A stretch of 64,000 nt of DNA, taken from assembly GCA_027922465.2 (NCBI GenBank), contig BQMF02000786.1:46555-110554 (forward strand). Direction: 5' to 3'. Each line of letters starts with the position of its first letter. The first letter of the stretch is position 1. The notes below the pieces were generated by a model. It worked only from the letters and a program-made list of their open reading frames with translations, did not search any database and was not told where the DNA came from. The translations under genes and the position numbers were made by a program. Source of the stretch: Turritopsis dohrnii (Eukaryota; Cnidaria; Hydrozoa; Anthoathecata; Oceaniidae). Shown piece after piece: positions 53,312 through 61,698 of the stretch.

Positions 53312-55559
53312 CTAGTATCCCGGGTAAAAACTTTTTACCGAACTTAACTTCGAAAACATTAGGTCAAATCCACCATTTCCGTGTACATACTCCGTGACGA
53401 AAAAATAAATCATAGAATCGCAACTCAAAAACATCCCAGGCGGCTTCGCTCGCCACCCATGTTCAGTATGCGTTGTGTTGTGAAATTTAACTCGTGTAAA
53501 AGTTTCTACAGGCATTAATTTTTTAATTCATTTCTTACATTCAGAAGATTAAAAACAGAAACAAATAGCAACATGGCTCAGAATAATGTATCTATACGCA
53601 GAAGAGAAGTAACTTTAATGTAAAAAAAATGGCAATATATAACACAGAACTGTTTAGCCAGACATACGAAACCAAACATTACAAAATGTTTATTCAAAAC
53701 AAATTGATACCTTCCAACTTTTTCTTTTGTTCCAAAGTTACTACTCGACTGCAACCATTAATGAATTTTTGAAATGATATGTAGTCTGTTCTTCCCAAAA
53801 CCATCAACGTCATGATTAAAACCATGAGTTTCATTTCTTTATGCTTTTTTTATTATTACCTAAAAAATTAATACTTGAATTGTAATACCGAAAACCTTAT
53901 CATGCTATAACAATATTGAAATTAAAAATAAAACAAAAAGAAAGAAAAAACAAAAAGAAAATTCAAGTACGCATTTATCCTAAAGATAAAAATTAAAAAC
54001 AAAATTTGGTCTATCAAGTCAACCGATACTGTGAGTCAATACGGGTTCACTCAACACTGGAGCTGAACAGAATAAAGACTTTTACCTGGCATACACAACC
54101 AAACATCAAATTAATAAAAATAATTGAAACAACAAAATGCCCTGCTTTGACCAAAACCATAATTGAATACCCAGAAGATATTAAAAGCAACAAATAAAAC
54201 ATAATGCTAAACTTATATACCTAGCAAGTATGTATGTAGCAGTTAACATAACACAAAATAATGAATGCCGTAAACAAATATAAACTGAAGAAAAATATAC
54301 CCCAGCAATGCTTCTTTTTTGTAGTACAATCACAATGAAATACATAATCCATTCTTTTCTTAAATAACCTTCTCAACATACCATGTGTTTCATTTATACA
54401 TTTATAAATTTCGTTTATAAATAGCTACACTTTTTCTTTTCTGACCTAAAAGAAAAAGATTTCAGTAAAGAACAGCTACAATACTTACTACTACTGCAAC
54501 CATATTTAAGCAAACCAAAACAAAAGGCATAAATGGCTGGCAGAAAGGCATGCAGACAAAGCATCAAACATCGTCAATAGATACAATTTTACAGCATAAC
54601 ACGTTCCCTACTTCCACAGCCATGAGAAAGGAAAACAGTCATAGCTGTGGGACCATTTTTAATTGATCTGTAAATAAATAAATCAAATCAAATCTTCTTT
54701 GCTAACTATAAAAATAATAATAGCGCGCGTTACCAAAACAAATTACTCTCGTCTTCGATTCGACTAAACGAAAGAACTCATATAATAAGATATCTATTCA
54801 AAGCTATAGTATTTAATCTTTCAAAACTAAATTAAAACCATTCCTTACTGTGTAAAGAAACATCATTTTGTTCTGCATTTCTTCACTACACTTTCTTCTG
54901 TATAGCGATATTTGATAACTAAAACGTAAACAAACATTTAAATACATTTAAATACAAATGCATATACCTAACTTGTTCTTTTATGAAAATAAAATAAAAG
55001 CTTTATAATAATACCTTTTGTTCGTTCGATCTTTCTGCAGCTAATTTTTAAAAACTTCACTGCACTTCTTCTGTATATCTAAACAAACATTGTAAACAAA
55101 CAACTAACTCACTTACACGTGCTACCCGATAATAAAACGTTTTATAATAATAACAATACCTTCGTGCATACAAACCTGTGTTTCTTCGTCAGTTCTTTCG
55201 TCGATTTGCTGCCTAAAACAATCAAATTTAAATTAAAATATTCGTATACAAAAAGAAACACGTCTTCTTCGCGAAGTTTCTTGCTCACGAAATGATCGTT
55301 GACAAATTTCGAACGATTAACATTGCATTGCTCGCACTCCTCCAAAGACGTTTTTCGGCTGATTTCCACTGCGCAAGCCAAAAATAACAAAACGGAGGAG
55401 CATATACTAATCGCGAAAAATCAAAAAAATCACTCTCGCTTTGGCGTGGTTTTACGACGAAAAGGGAAAAAATAAGAAGGATTAGACCGTGAAAAAAAAA
55501 CAAATATATCACTCTCTAAAATAAAAGTGGGATGCACAACGCGGATTATTATAATAAGA
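53312..55559 (-). mobile_element. Helitron HelB, copy 1, inside the Polinton
   Basis: Minus strand: 5'-TCTTATTATAATAATCCGCG ... hairpin GGTAAAAAGTTTTTACC, 7-nt spacer, CTAG-3'. Flanks are A (53311) and T (55560), with no duplication. It is 2248 bp and non-autonomous. Its right end stops 5 bp before the integrase ATG, so it has separated the integrase from its upstream region. The near-palindromic end could be mistaken for a Polinton terminal repeat. The A/T target, CTAG end and copies at unrelated sites show it is a Helitron. Confidence 0.86.
55142..55400 (-). CDS. Exon-like ORF carried by HelB copy 1
   Basis: Matches 31202-31480 in HelB copy 2: LFLACAVEISRKTSLEECEQ ... DVFLFVYEYFNLNLIVLGSK. 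Here the frame goes on a few codons (HRFVCTK) to the same GTATTG donor-like site. Preservation in two copies of different length suggests either a recent common source or selection. No family is recognised. Confidence 0.45.
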
Positions 55560-55564
55560 TAAAA

Positions 55565-56548
55565 ATGTCAGACACTAAACTTCAAGAGATTTATTATCAA
55601 CCTCAAAACTTATGGAAAGGACAAAAGGCTGTTCGCAATCTAAGAGGATTTGGTTTCAAACCGAAGGAAATTAAGAAGTGGCTATCAAAACAAGCTTTGT
55701 GGCAGGTACATCTACCGACAACGAAAAGGATCGAACGTCCACATTATGAGGTGACTAAACCGAATGAGATTCATCAATTTGATATATTGTATATGCCTAG
55801 TGATATGTTGTATGGTAATAAATACAAGTACATTTTGTCTGGTATCGATGTTGCTTCACGCTATAAGGTGGCTCGACCTTTGAATACTAAGAGAGCGAAA
55901 GAGGTTGCCGCTATGATTGAAGACATCTACAAGGTTGGACCCTTAAACTATCCAAAAGTATTTCAATGTGATAACGGTTCAGAATTCAAAGCGGATGTAT
56001 CAAAATTGTTGGAGAAGAATAATGTTGAAATTAAAAGAGCAACTACAAAATATAAACATACCCATACAGCTTTTGTTGAGGCATTGAACAAGACACTTGC
56101 TGAAAATTTATTCAAAATACAAGATGCTCAAGAACTGAATGATTCGGAAAAGGTATCATCTACATGGGTCAAATATTTGTATAAACTTGTGGGTAGATTG
56201 AATGATACAAAGACTCAGATGATCGGTATGAAACCGAAAGATGCCATCAAATTGAAAGAGGTGCCTCTCGCTAAACGAGAGAGCTATCCACCTGAAGTAG
56301 AGCTACCTGAAGATGGTTTGTATAGATATCTATTGCAACCGGGTGAAGAGCACGATGACCATCGAAAAAGAGCAACAGATATCATATGGTCAAAGAGGGC
56401 ATATAGATTGAGTGAGGTAATAAATCAACCAGGTAACCGTGTACTATATTACCTTCAAGATGGACCTGAACGATCTTTTGTGAAAGAAGAGCTGATGTTG
56501 ATACCTGAGGATACAGAGCTACCTCCTGATTATGTGCAAGGTTGGTGA
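55565..56548 (+). CDS. Polinton retrovirus-like integrase
   Basis: 327 residues from the ATG at 55565. An in-frame Met at 55532 lies in the Helitron and is not native. The DDE core is visible: HQFDILYMP (Asp), VFQCDNGSEFK (Asp) and HTAFVEALNKTLAEN (Glu). A C-terminal chromo/SH3-like segment has AYRLSEVINQPGNRVLYYL. It joins Polinton DNA to the host chromosome. The frame is intact. It is divergent to PolB, and the Helitron now occupies its promoter side. Confidence 0.93.
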   Translation: MSDTKLQEIYYQPQNLWKGQKAVRNLRGFGFKPKEIKKWLSKQALWQVHLPTTKRIERPHYEVTKPNEIHQFDILYMPSDMLYGNKYKYILSGIDVASRYKVARPLNTKRAKEVAAMIEDIYKVGPLNYPKVFQCDNGSEFKADVSKLLEKNNVEIKRATTKYKHTHTAFVEALNKTLAENLFKIQDAQELNDSEKVSSTWVKYLYKLVGRLNDTKTQMIGMKPKDAIKLKEVPLAKRESYPPEVELPEDGLYRYLLQPGEEHDDHRKRATDIIWSKRAYRLSEVINQPGNRVLYYLQDGPERSFVKEELMLIPEDTELPPDYVQGW

Positions 56549-56609
56549 ACCGTAAATACAAAGTATCTTTACTAGAAACAAGTAAAGATGAGTCGTCTAG
56601 CGACGAGGT

Positions 56610-56948
56610 TTAGCGCCACATAATGTCATAATCAAAGAATTGTCTTTCAGGATTCTTTTCAGATTGTTTGAGCCCCCTTGGTCTGACAAAGGCTTCTCTA
56701 GAATTCCAACCATAATCCTTCAATTCAACGCAAAGTCTTGCAGGTAACCATGTCTTATATAAGTTTCCTGTTCTATCTTGGACCTCTGCATACATAGCTG
56801 TTCCAGAACCAAATTCAGATGCAGGTGTGTCTATCTCACCTACAGATTTAACATGATAAATCACGTTTTCAGATAGCTCTCTCCACTTTATGATCGGAAT
56901 AATTTGTTCCATGTTTTGTTCAAATGTTGCAACTGTTGGGAATTCCAT
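56610..56948 (-). CDS. Small Polinton protein, possible OB-fold
   Basis: 112 residues: FPTVATFEQNMEQIIPIIKW, ELSENVIYHVKSVGEI and YAEVQDRTGNLYKTWLPARL. The alternating strands resemble a single-stranded DNA-binding OB-fold, and I know this protein as a regular member of cnidarian Polintons. Function is inferred only. It ends 61 bp from the integrase stop, tail to tail. TATATATA lies about 8 bp upstream of its start. Confidence 0.6.
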   Translation of the reverse strand: MEFPTVATFEQNMEQIIPIIKWRELSENVIYHVKSVGEIDTPASEFGSGTAMYAEVQDRTGNLYKTWLPARLCVELKDYGWNSREAFVRPRGLKQSEKNPERQFFDYDIMWR

Positions 56949-57032
56949 TGTCTATATATACTTGTGATCATATTTTTTTATATCAGTTTCATTTATCACT
57001 TTTTCAAATTGAGGAACACATAACCACACATC

Positions 57033-57629
57033 CTAGTAACCATTTTCGTTTATGGGTTTTTTCAGGTTTTGAAGTTCTACCATCAAACTTTTTTGAAATT
57101 GATTTTGGGTTTCAGTCTCCATCTTTCTATCTGTAGAACTGAGTCTTTCTAAAGCTTTGTAATATGTTCCCTGCAAAACCTGGAATTCTTTGTAATTGAT
57201 CCTTCCATCAGTCAGCGCCTGACTTATGTTAGTTTCGAACACAGAAATTGAGGATGTAACAATATCATATAATTTTATCACTTTTTCTACTTTCTTTTGA
57301 TATCTTTTGATGACAGCTGTGGTAAGTCCGGTACAGATAGAGCCGGCTAAGGCTACACCACCTAATCCTGCAGAAATAGGTATTCCGATAATAGTAGCCC
57401 CTGTTGCAATTGAACCGATGCCAGAGCCAATGGTTATAGCGCTTGAGCTAGCATTTAGTAGCATCGATCGTTCTATCGCCTTGTTGTATCTCTTGAGCTT
57501 GATGCTAAATTTGTTCTTTAGTTTTATCAACTCTTCAAACTCAGAATTTATTACGCTTGCGTTAAACTTTTCCTGCTCATTCAAATCCTCAGGAGCAGTG
57601 GGTAGTTTTGGATAAATTTTAAAATTCAT
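57033..57629 (-). CDS. Polinton coiled-coil/glycine-rich membrane protein
   Basis: 198 residues. An N-terminal helical part (ELIKLKNKFSIKLKRYNKAI) precedes a long Gly/Ala/Ile-rich hydrophobic segment at about 64-110 (SGIGSIATGATIIGIPISAG). A C-terminal helical half has ISQALTDGRINYKEFQVLQ. It recurs in cnidarian Polintons. Its function is unknown, and membrane insertion is likely from the hydrophobic stretch. It is divergent from the gene at 57689. Confidence 0.6.
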   Translation of the reverse strand: MNFKIYPKLPTAPEDLNEQEKFNASVINSEFEELIKLKNKFSIKLKRYNKAIERSMLLNASSSAITIGSGIGSIATGATIIGIPISAGLGGVALAGSICTGLTTAVIKRYQKKVEKVIKLYDIVTSSISVFETNISQALTDGRINYKEFQVLQGTYYKALERLSSTDRKMETETQNQFQKSLMVELQNLKKPINENGY

Positions 57630-57688
57630 ATTTAGAGGGTTGTTATAACATAATTAATAATAAATTATCCTTTAAATAAATAAATAAA
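57630..57688. promoter_or_regulatory. Divergent promoter region
   Basis: 59 bp of almost pure A/T between two start codons facing away from each other (57629 and 57689). It includes AATTAATAATAAATTAT. It must hold promoters for both genes if both are expressed. Confidence 0.45.
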
Positions 57689-58963
57689 ATGGCAGACATT
57701 GACATTGACCCCTTTGGAGAACATGGGATGACGACAGATGAAACAACCGATGAGACGTTTCCTCTCATACCGACTTCAGGTGGTGAACAAATAGATACAC
57801 GCGGAGCGACGGGTGAAACTTCGATTATAGATAAGAAAATCGAAGTTTTAAGCAATTTTGTTGGTGATATATACAAAAGATTATCTGAAAGGCTCCAGCA
57901 ATACCCTAAGGTGTTATATACCGATCAGTTTGAAATCAGAGAAGGTGAATTATACTACAAAGACAATACCAAACCATTGACGAGTGAAAAAATACTAAAG
58001 GCTACCGGAGAGATAGCTAGAATATTGGGTAAGAAGGGGTTACGTAGTTTAGGGTTTGATATACCTATAGATAGCAAAATAACAGCACGACAAGCAGTTA
58101 TGCTAAACAAAATACAAGAAGAACTCCCTTCATCATCTAAAATCACAAAATCGAGTGATGTAGAGCTTGAGGAGATTACGGGGAACATTGCAAACAGTAC
58201 GGAAGATCTAATTTCATTAATAAGACAACAATCTGTCGATCATGAAACGACTCAGACCGGTGATCTATTTGAATATCCTGTGCGAGAGTTGTTAGGATTG
58301 GATAAGGCGCTGGGAAACATACGAGGAGGTCTTCAGGAAGAGGTTGCGAAAAAGGTTCGAATAGAACAGCGTATCGATCGAGAGAAAAACAAGTTGGAAG
58401 AGATGGAAAATGATGCAACATACACAGATGAACAACGAAAAGAGGTTGAAGAGAGAATGGAGGGATTACGTGAAGAGTTGGAAGCTAGGAAAGAGAACAT
58501 TAATATTCTCAAAGGCAAACTAAACAGTCAAGTTACGAGCATCAAAGAAACCATTGCTAAAGTCCTCGACAAAGATACCACATTAGGTGAAAGGATACGA
58601 ACACTATTCCGCGAACAAGGTATAACAATCGTTAGCATTCTGACAGCGTTTGGTATGGCTATCGGTGTCCTTGTGGAAGCTTTGTTACCAGGAGGGTCAG
58701 CAGCTGGAAACTCTTCACAAAATCCTGACAAAGGTGGTGATAAAAAGGACGGTGCAAGGAAATGGATAAAAAATAAACTAAAAGTGTTAGCATCACTTCT
58801 AGGTAGATTGGCATCTAGAGCGGCAGAGGCTTTACCAGGAATAATTGGGTCTATCGTATCATGGATATTGAACAGAGCAAAAGAAGTTGTAGGTTGGTTA
58901 AGTCAAAATTTATGGGCTCTGATTGTAGGGTTGATCTATACATACCTTGTCACTAGACGGTAA
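57689..58963 (+). CDS. Polinton coiled-coil protein with C-terminal membrane segments
   Basis: 424 residues. An acidic N-terminus is followed by a domain with EIREGELYYKDNTKPLTSEK and LGKKGLRSLGFDIPI. A long coiled coil (about 210-280) precedes a strongly conserved block AKVLDKDTTLGERIRTLFRE, then hydrophobic GITIVSILTAFGMAIGVLVE and a second pair of hydrophobic segments up to ALIVGLIYTYLVTRR. It is found in nearly all cnidarian Polintons I recall. A virion or membrane role is plausible but unproven. The frame is intact. Confidence 0.65.
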   Translation: MADIDIDPFGEHGMTTDETTDETFPLIPTSGGEQIDTRGATGETSIIDKKIEVLSNFVGDIYKRLSERLQQYPKVLYTDQFEIREGELYYKDNTKPLTSEKILKATGEIARILGKKGLRSLGFDIPIDSKITARQAVMLNKIQEELPSSSKITKSSDVELEEITGNIANSTEDLISLIRQQSVDHETTQTGDLFEYPVRELLGLDKALGNIRGGLQEEVAKKVRIEQRIDREKNKLEEMENDATYTDEQRKEVEERMEGLREELEARKENINILKGKLNSQVTSIKETIAKVLDKDTTLGERIRTLFREQGITIVSILTAFGMAIGVLVEALLPGGSAAGNSSQNPDKGGDKKDGARKWIKNKLKVLASLLGRLASRAAEALPGIIGSIVSWILNRAKEVVGWLSQNLWALIVGLIYTYLVTRR

Positions 58964-59020
58964 CCATCTGAAAGTGTATATGTTACATGTATCGTGTAAC
59001 ATAATTTTTGTTGATGGTCT

Positions 59021-59443
59021 TCATCTTTCAAAATACCACACAGCACCACCAATACCGAGCATACTCAGAGCTATAAAAGCCAATTCTCTTTCATGTTGAT
59101 CATGACTCGGTGTATAAAAGTCGCTCAATACAGGCTCTCGTGGTAGCGGTTCAAGATGATTACTAAATACACTATTGTACTCTCTCATTGCATCATTTAG
59201 TTCTACGAATTTTGAATCAGCCTTCTTTTCGAGCAATAGTTGTTTATTGATGAAATCGATCCTTTCCTGTCGTTTTTGCTGCCATTCAATCTGTGCTTTT
59301 TGTAATTTTTCTATGGCCAAATCATGACGTTTTCTTTCCTTATCGATTCTGTCTTTGGATAAACTTGAAAACAGATAGCTTGATCCTGTGAAAGCCAAAG
59401 CGTTAGCTAAAGCTCCACCCAACATCATTGCGATAGAAGCCAT
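59021..59443 (-). CDS. Polinton small membrane protein A
   Basis: 140 residues. MASIAMMLGGALANALAFTG starts a hydrophobic segment with SSYLFSSLSKD. A charged coiled coil (RHDLAIEKLQKAQIEWQQKR) follows, then a Pro-rich linker and a C-terminal hydrophobic helix FIALSMLGIGGAVWYF. It is a typical cnidarian Polinton protein of unknown function. Its start is next to the stop of the following gene (59445). Confidence 0.6.
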   Translation of the reverse strand: MASIAMMLGGALANALAFTGSSYLFSSLSKDRIDKERKRHDLAIEKLQKAQIEWQQKRQERIDFINKQLLLEKKADSKFVELNDAMREYNSVFSNHLEPLPREPVLSDFYTPSHDQHERELAFIALSMLGIGGAVWYFER

Positions 59444-59444
59444 A

Positions 59445-59732
59445 TTAGGTATTGATATTTTCAGGCAAAATCTTTTGTTTGATTAAGTAGTCCTTTATCA
59501 CTTCACTAGCGGCGATAATGGCAACTAGTTTTCCCGTATCTTCCAAGTCGAACTTTTGAATAGAGGGAGGTGTCATTTTTAACACCTTTTTTACAAGCAT
59601 AGAGCAGCCGATAGCGAGTGTCGATATGACTGATGCGTGATATAAACCGTTGACGATATTTTTCTTGTCCATGTTTGTTACATATATTGCGAGATTATAT
59701 ATAGCGTTATTTATCCTTTTATTCCATTTCAT
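59445..59732 (-). CDS. Polinton small membrane protein B
   Basis: 95 residues if started at 59732. The conserved part, MDKKNIVNGLYHASVISTLA, begins at an internal Met near 59672 (75 residues), which is the likelier start. One hydrophobic segment (SVISTLAIGCSMLV) and a helical C-terminus follow. The long form overlaps the upstream gene by 14 bp. Confidence 0.55.
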   Translation of the reverse strand: MKWNKRINNAIYNLAIYVTNMDKKNIVNGLYHASVISTLAIGCSMLVKKVLKMTPPSIQKFDLEDTGKLVAIIAASEVIKDYLIKQKILPENINT

Positions 59733-60063
59733 GTTTATTGATTTTCACCGGTATTTTAGATTTTTGTGGAAGGGGGGTGGATGGTGACCCACGGGGTAAT
59801 ATTTGCTCTTTCTTTTTATACACAAAATAAGCAAATCCACCAACTAAACCGAGAGCTATTATTCCACCTACACCATAGGTGTAGTTCATAGGTTGTTCAT
59901 TTGGTTTGGTGAGAGAGGCCTCAGGCTTCTTCACTTCTTTTTGAGGTGACACTTGTTTTAATTGTTCTCGTTTTTTACGGTTGTATTCCGCCAACTTCTT
60001 ACCCGCTTCAACCTTTTTTGGGTTCTTCGTTGTCACTTGAATGGGAGTCTGTTCTTCTGACAT
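59719..60063 (-). CDS. Polinton small membrane protein C
   Basis: 114 residues. A basic N-terminus has the family pattern NPKKVEAGKKLAEYNRKKRE. One transmembrane helix (YGVGGIIALGLVGGFAYFVY) is followed by a Pro/Lys tail. It overlaps the 3' end of the gene at 60008 by 56 bp in another frame. Confidence 0.6.
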   Translation of the reverse strand: MSEEQTPIQVTTKNPKKVEAGKKLAEYNRKKREQLKQVSPQKEVKKPEASLTKPNEQPMNYTYGVGGIIALGLVGGFAYFVYKKKEQILPRGSPSTPLPQKSKIPVKINKHEME

Positions 60064-60649
60064 TTTTATTATCTGCTGTATTTATATTATCATCGGATTT
60101 ATTTAAATATCTTTCATTGATATAATGCCACCCGGTAATAAGTGCAACACTGAGTGGTGCTAATAATGGGCCGAATTTATAATATAAGTCACATGTAAAT
60201 CTTTGAAGAGCAGAGTTTAAGGAGGGGTCATTTTCCAGATCATTGCTCAGCGCTTCTTGATTGTTTATTCCTAACGTTGCACAAGCCGCCATGGAAAAAA
60301 TACGTATCAGCGATTTCCCGCAAGGATTTTTACCATTTTGAGCTGATAGTTTAGTCTCGTAAATACTAAAAAGTTTTTCTATATCTTCATCTTTGAGTTT
60401 GTTAATCTGCTCTTCCGTGTACATTTTCCCTAAGTATAGCTTGCTATTTCCAGTTAAGACACACTCTAGCAGTTTTTGTCTTTTACCATCTGAAGGTGGA
60501 AATTCACCCGGAACATCGTAGCTGATTAAATTATCAATCGCTGTTTCCGCCATTTTTATTAGGGAGAGGTATTTTTTTAATACAGAATAAAAGTAAAATA
60601 GCGAGACCAGCAGTATGCTTAATAATATAAAGTTGATATATTCTAACAT
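60008..60649 (-). CDS. Polinton membrane-anchored protein D
   Basis: About 213 residues from the Met at 60649, which follows an AT-rich leader. A longer form from 60667 is possible. An N-terminal hydrophobic helix (YINFILLSILLVSLFYFY) is followed by a helical domain with KLYLGKMYTEEQINKLKDED and CGKSLIRIFSMAACATLGIN. A second hydrophobic patch is KFGPLLAPLSVALITGWHYI, and the tail is acidic. It is known from cnidarian Polintons; the function is unknown. Confidence 0.6.
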   Translation of the reverse strand: MLEYINFILLSILLVSLFYFYSVLKKYLSLIKMAETAIDNLISYDVPGEFPPSDGKRQKLLECVLTGNSKLYLGKMYTEEQINKLKDEDIEKLFSIYETKLSAQNGKNPCGKSLIRIFSMAACATLGINNQEALSNDLENDPSLNSALQRFTCDLYYKFGPLLAPLSVALITGWHYINERYLNKSDDNINTADNKNVRRTDSHSSDNEEPKKG

Positions 60650-60684
60650 TGTTAAATAAATAAACATTGTTTACTTAAACAATT
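60650..60684. promoter_or_regulatory. Very short divergent promoter
   Basis: Only 35 bp separate the start at 60649 (minus) from that at 60685 (plus). The text has AACATTGTTAAATAAATAAA and an imperfect inverted AACATTGTT/AAACAATT pair. The two genes must share regulatory DNA. Confidence 0.45.
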
Positions 60685-60933
60685 ATGTCCGATGATGAAT
60701 CCTCAGATGATGATATTATATTTTCCCATCAAGATACAAAAAGGGTTACTTTTAATGATAAAGTAATGGTCCATTATATCTCTGCTTGTGAATCTCGTAG
60801 AGGTAACTGGATAGAGGCTGCTGTTGATAGAGTACGCTTTGAATCGAGGATTAAACATATTGGTAAAATTCTAGAACCTGTATTGAGACGTAAATTATTC
60901 TCTTATAGTAGTCTTATAACAGTCTTACAGTAG
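60685..60933 (+). CDS. PPP1R15/GADD34-like PP1-eIF2alpha module
   Basis: 82 residues. An acidic start (SDDESSDDD) is followed by KRVTFNDKVMVHY at residues 19-31. That gives a PP1-binding RVxF site (R20-F23) and the V.VH strand found right after it in PPP1R15 proteins. Residues 38-56, RRGNWIEAAVDRVRFESRI, match the eIF2alpha-recognition helix of that family (RRG-x-W ... DR-x-RF ... RI). The family recruits PP1 to dephosphorylate eIF2alpha and restart translation. Viral members counter PKR-type shut-off. Only the minimal module is present. Its last ~10 residues run into the repeat at 60900-61065. The frame is intact. Confidence 0.8.
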   Translation: MSDDESSDDDIIFSHQDTKRVTFNDKVMVHYISACESRRGNWIEAAVDRVRFESRIKHIGKILEPVLRRKLFSYSSLITVLQ

Positions 60934-61065
60934 TCTTACAGTAGTCTTACAGTAGTCTTATAGGAGTCTTATAGTAGTCTTATAGGAGTCTTATAGTAGT
61001 CTTACAGTAGTCTTATAGTAGTCTTATAGGAGTCTTATAGTAGTCTTATAGTTTTTGTTACAAGA
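60900..61065. repeat. 11-bp minisatellite (AGTCTTAYAGT)n
   Basis: About a dozen units of AGTCTTACAGT/AGTCTTATAGG lie between the PPP1R15-like ORF and the ATPase gene. It starts inside the last codons of the former. Confidence 0.9.
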
Positions 61066-61091
61066 GTCTTGTAACAAATATATCAACCTGT

Positions 61092-61697
61092 TTAACAAAT
61101 CACGTGCGTTCTTGGGTGTTCCATTCTCATGACTAGGCATGCGTGTTTCCCTTCTTTCAGTTTTTCCTTGACATTTTTCAATTCTTCTTGCGATTCAATG
61201 ACATCGTTCTCTTCATGAATAGTGGCTAGATCGTTTCTATCTTTTGGGTACCACACATATAACATTTTAGCTTGCCGTCGTAAATTTTTAGGTATAGCTG
61301 TGTATGATTGTGTGAGTAACCATAGCGAATGATTTCGATGTCTGCCGCTAATTGCCAACTCGAGCAAAGGGTTTCTCTTTTTGTCCAATTTTTCATCAGC
61401 TATGATGTCGTCAATGAGGAATAAGGTTTTGTATCCGGCGCAAAAGAAGTCCATTTTCTTAATATATTCATACAAAGATCCTTCCGGCTCAATTAAAATC
61501 ACATAGCTGTCATTCCAGAACCACTTCCGATCTCTGTAAGTCTGATTCCACCTTAAGGTGGGACATATAATCACGATGAAATCAAAGTGATCAAAGTATT
61601 GATTTTCTAATAATTTTACAACACGATCCGTTTTGCCGCACGATGTTGGTCCGACGAATAATGCCGTGTGAGGTTCTTTCATGTAAAGTGTGTCCAT
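61092..61697 (-). CDS. Polinton DNA-packaging ATPase (FtsK/HerA, A32-like)
   Basis: 201 residues. Walker A is ALFVGPTSCGKTDRVVKLLE at the N-terminus. Walker B is KTLFLIDDIIADEKLD. LELAISGRHRNHSLWLLTQS has the sensor pattern of A32-like packaging ATPases, and the C-terminus ends THVIC. It should pump DNA into capsids. It starts one base after the capsid gene stop, so the two are tightly coupled. The frame is intact. Confidence 0.87.
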   Translation of the reverse strand: MDTLYMKEPHTALFVGPTSCGKTDRVVKLLENQYFDHFDFIVIICPTLRWNQTYRDRKWFWNDSYVILIEPEGSLYEYIKKMDFFCAGYKTLFLIDDIIADEKLDKKRNPLLELAISGRHRNHSLWLLTQSYTAIPKNLRRQAKMLYVWYPKDRNDLATIHEENDVIESQEELKNVKEKLKEGKHACLVMRMEHPRTHVIC

Positions 61698-61698
61698 T

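Noticed and set aside
53312..53340. AGTATCCCGGG palindromic end as a Polinton terminal repeat
   Set aside because: Three copies occur in the same orientation, with only the one here next to Polinton genes. The reverse strand shows a textbook Helitron 3' end with A/T target.
55532..55564. Upstream in-frame Met of the integrase
   Set aside because: Those codons lie within the Helitron. The first native ATG is at 55565.
60900..61065. CRISPR-like array
   Set aside because: Units are 11 bp with no spacers; it is a minisatellite.
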